Origin: Eubacterium sp.
GTDB lineage: Bacteria; Bacillota; Clostridia; Oscillospirales; Acutalibacteraceae
Reading direction: 5' to 3'
Assembly (NCBI GenBank): GCA_029050995.1
Contig: JAIDLO010000195.1
Span: forward strand, 1-8,511
Length of the DNA: 8,511 nucleotides
The notes below the pieces were generated by a model. That model was not told the DNA's origin. It did no database searches and saw only the letters and a program-made list of their open reading frames with translations. Made by a program: the position numbers and the translations under genes. This document shows positions 6,895 to 8,511 of the stretch, piece after piece; the stretch's first letter is position 1; each line of letters begins with the position of its first letter.

Positions 6895-6928
6895 AAAAAT
6901 CCTCCCTCAACTGAGGGAGGATTTTTTT
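6895..6928 (+). terminator. bidirectional rho-independent terminator between convergent operons
   Basis: A perfect 14-bp stem pairs 6895-6908 with 6913-6926 around the 4-nt loop AACT. The GC core is TCCTCCCTC/GAGGGAGGA. The + strand has seven T at 6922-6928, ending the marR-ABC operon. The left arm starts with five A, so the - strand reading also ends in T5, and the same hairpin can stop transcripts from the sortase side. Confidence 0.92.
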
Positions 6929-6991
6929 CGGTGCGTCGGGGACGCCGCACCCTACGAATTGTTTGTAGGGGATGGCGTCCTCGACATCCCG
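6929..6991. repeat. GC-rich interspersed repeat, two inverted arms
   Basis: Arm L (6929-6955) and arm R (6965-6991, inverted) share 20 of 27 positions and are separated by a 9-nt AT-rich spacer. Each arm can also fold alone: GGTGCG/CGCACC in L, and GGGATG/CATCCC in the reverse complement of R, each with a 10-nt loop. The arms differ by three compensatory base pairs. The element fills the gap between the terminator and the sortase stop, ending 2 nt before that stop. It resembles GC-rich intergenic repeats I recall from gut Clostridia; family membership is untested. Confidence 0.75.
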
Positions 6992-6993
6992 TT

Positions 6994-7767
6994 TTAATTT
7001 GTTTTCATCGTATCAACAAGCAAACAGCAAACGAGATATCGGCTTTCTTTATCCCCTGTTACGCAGGTTGAGAGTACCATAATTTTGCTGTTTTCATTCA
7101 ATTCTTCAATGTTTTTACGAACATTTTTATTGTCGCTTTCCGGATTCAAAATCATCTGCTGGAATTCGGCAAGATTTTTCTTGTCTGAAAAATCATTTGT
7201 ATTCATAATATGCCTGTCATCATATTTAAAAGCGGAAATGATTCTGTAGGTAAGCTTTTTTTTCGGAGTATAAATCCAAACAAATTCGTGCTTATCAAAA
7301 AAGTCCTTATCCTCAAATTTATGAAGCGTTGTAAACATACTGTCGCCAAAATTATTATGACCGTAAACAAGCGTTACAGGGTCTTTAAAATCTTTTTTAT
7401 TGCAGGCTTCCGTATAAATTGCGCCGCTTTGAAGATAGGATTTATCCATTGCACTGTGCGTTAAATAAAATGCATTGTCCTCTGCACTGTGCTGTGCAAT
7501 CGGATAATCAACCTTTGTATCATCAATTTTTATCCAGGCATAAATTTCATCATTGCCCTTAAGCAATGTATCAAAATCAATCGGGTTATATGCTGACGGT
7601 TCATATTTATTTGTAGGGTTGGTTGGTATTTCCTCATATTCTCTGCCAGCCGCATATTGATTATAGAAAAAGACAGCAAGATAAACAGCAGCTGAAACGA
7701 AAACAACTGCTGCAAGTATAAAGAGTATTTTGTTTGCTGTTTTGCTTTTTTTCATTCGTTTTACCAT
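6994..7767 (-). CDS. sortase, class B type
   Basis: Sortases are membrane-anchored cysteine transpeptidases that join secreted proteins carrying a sorting signal to the cell wall or to pilin subunits. The 257-residue protein has a basic N-terminus, one membrane segment (about 13-35) and an extracytoplasmic catalytic domain. The catalytic residues are His137 in LVYGHNN, Cys235 in VLSTC and Arg243 in ESRYLV. The WIKIDDTKVDYPI and DNAFYLTH segments and GDSMFTTLHKFEDKDFF after the His are typical of class B. The start is uncertain: ATG at 7765-7767 or at 7753-7755 (residue 5). Neither has a visible Shine-Dalgarno, because a GC-rich repeat copy occupies that space. It follows the membrane protein by 28 nt and is probably co-transcribed. 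No protein with a sorting signal is in the window, so the substrate is unknown. Confidence 0.93.
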   Translation of the reverse strand: MVKRMKKSKTANKILFILAAVVFVSAAVYLAVFFYNQYAAGREYEEIPTNPTNKYEPSAYNPIDFDTLLKGNDEIYAWIKIDDTKVDYPIAQHSAEDNAFYLTHSAMDKSYLQSGAIYTEACNKKDFKDPVTLVYGHNNFGDSMFTTLHKFEDKDFFDKHEFVWIYTPKKKLTYRIISAFKYDDRHIMNTNDFSDKKNLAEFQQMILNPESDNKNVRKNIEELNENSKIMVLSTCVTGDKESRYLVCCLLVDTMKTN

Positions 7768-7771
7768 TAGA

Positions 7772-7800
7772 TCGGTGCGTCGGGGACGCCGTACCCTACG
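7772..7800. repeat. second copy of the GC-rich repeat, single arm
   Basis: This copy matches 6928-6956 at 28 of 29 positions, in the same orientation. The single difference (T7792 for C6948) changes a G-C pair of the internal stem to a G-T (wobble) pair. It lacks the inverted second arm. It spans the 28-nt gap between the two - strand genes and supplies the stop codon (7796-7798) of the membrane protein gene. Confidence 0.85.
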
Positions 7801-8473
7801 CTTTCTTTTTCTTATTACGGACTACAATCATAAAGATCATGCCGATGATACCGCCGCCTGCGTTCATCATCATATCAATCATTGTATCAACAAGGCCGAC
7901 ATAGCCGTATTCGCCGTGATACTTTGATAAATCAAACATAGCTGTTTCGGCGCCCTCTTTGGCAAGCTGCAGGTTTGTTCCGTGCAGGGTATCCATAAGA
8001 AATTCGTAGAATTCCCAGCCAACGGCAATGGAAAGCGCAAACATAAGTGCAAAAATTGCAGCAAGCGTTGCGGCACATTGCCCCTTTTTGCGCTGAATGA
8101 TGCAGGCAAAATCATATCCGAATGCGGCGCAGACAAAGCCTGAAAGGCAGTGCATAAAGTTATCAAACCAGGAAACGCTGTCAAACAAACCGAAATAAGA
8201 GCCGATGACGATACCGATAAATATGATTACATTCAGCAAGGTCTGAGAAAGTGGAGGCACCTCTTCAATAAAAGAGCCATTTCCGAAAATCTGAAACATA
8301 TCCCATAAATGCGTAAATATAAAGCAGAAAACGGATTCAAAGCCCATTACAAGATCGCCGTGTATGAATGAATATACTGCACAGATTATCATTGCAAGGC
8401 GGACTATCAGCCAGAATACAAGCTGCGCCTTCGGGATTTTATGAATCGGATCTTTTTTTATTTTAAACGCCAT
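7796..8473 (-). CDS. multi-pass membrane protein, DUF2238/YjdF-like
   Basis: The 225-residue protein has about six hydrophobic segments (near 18-38, 41-59, 78-96, 105-126, 131-152 and 203-218) and a lysine-rich C-terminus. Conserved-looking polar motifs sit at membrane edges: FDNFMH (103-108), GWEFYEFLMD (152-161) and DTMIDMMMNAGGG (196-208). This spacing of D-x3-H, W-E-x2-E and D-T-x2-D recalls the DUF2238/YjdF membrane family, whose function is unknown; I recognise it by eye only. The ATG at 8471-8473 has a weak purine-rich upstream stretch (GGAAAGAAG on the - strand, 8480-8488). Its stop codon and last Ala codon fall within the repeat copy at 7772-7800 or at its edge, so the natural C-terminus may have been longer or different. 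The sortase follows on the same strand, but a shared role is only suggested by position. Confidence 0.8.
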   Translation of the reverse strand: MAFKIKKDPIHKIPKAQLVFWLIVRLAMIICAVYSFIHGDLVMGFESVFCFIFTHLWDMFQIFGNGSFIEEVPPLSQTLLNVIIFIGIVIGSYFGLFDSVSWFDNFMHCLSGFVCAAFGYDFACIIQRKKGQCAATLAAIFALMFALSIAVGWEFYEFLMDTLHGTNLQLAKEGAETAMFDLSKYHGEYGYVGLVDTMIDMMMNAGGGIIGMIFMIVVRNKKKKA

Positions 8474-8494
8474 ATTTTAAACTTCTTTCCATTT

Positions 8495-8500
8495 AGTATA
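8495..8500 (-). promoter_or_regulatory. possible -10 element before the membrane protein gene
   Basis: TATACT on the - strand is one base off TATAAT. A -35 box would lie beyond the window end, so it cannot be judged. The implied start near 8488 falls very close to the Shine-Dalgarno-like stretch, which weakens the case. Confidence 0.25.
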
Positions 8501-8511
8501 CTCTATATAAT

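Noticed and set aside
6929..6991. CRISPR-like or insertion-sequence origin of the GC-rich repeat
   Set aside because: No regular spacers, no transposase and no target duplication are visible; it fits a small non-coding hairpin repeat.

Overview
The window looks like chromosomal DNA of a low-to-moderate GC, Gram-positive Clostridia-type bacterium (Firmicutes, possibly a gut Oscillospirales/Ruminococcus-like lineage). The grounds are AGGAGG-type ribosome binding sites, a class B-type sortase, Clostridia-like MATE and ABC exporters, and short GC-rich interspersed repeats in AT-rich DNA. The lineage is an inference from sequence style; no search was run.

Layout. (1) Positions 1-330 hold a 27-residue hydrophobic peptide gene on the + strand with a rho-independent terminator. 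Facing it is a near-consensus extended -10 promoter on the - strand, with no convincing gene behind it. Together they look like a type I toxin-antitoxin module: a small membrane peptide plus an antisense RNA overlapping the 3' end of its mRNA. (2) Positions 328-2600 (- strand) are a two-gene unit, rsmA/ksgA (16S rRNA adenine dimethyltransferase) followed by a MATE efflux pump, with a good promoter in front of rsmA. (3) Positions 2696-6928 (+ strand) are a divergent, tightly coupled three-gene operon: a MarR-family regulator followed by the two halves of a heterodimeric ABC exporter. The operon has its own promoter, two palindromic operator-like sites and a strong terminator. (4) Positions 6929-8511 hold a - strand pair, a multi-pass membrane protein (DUF2238/YjdF-like by eye) followed by a class B-type sortase. 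The sortase gene is flanked by copies of a GC-rich hairpin repeat.

How the genes may work together. The centre of the window is an export and resistance-flavoured region. A MarR repressor probably controls itself and an ABC exporter whose two subunits show complementary degenerate and canonical ATPase motifs, as expected of an obligate heterodimer. Divergently, a MATE pump is co-transcribed with rsmA. The sortase and membrane-protein pair is a separate, convergent unit sharing a bidirectional terminator with the ABC operon. No sortase substrate is visible.

Most worth a second look: the candidate type I toxin-antitoxin locus at the left end; the GC-rich repeat, whose arms show three compensatory base-pair changes; and the fact that one repeat copy supplies the stop codon of the membrane protein and occupies the place where the sortase ribosome binding site should be.
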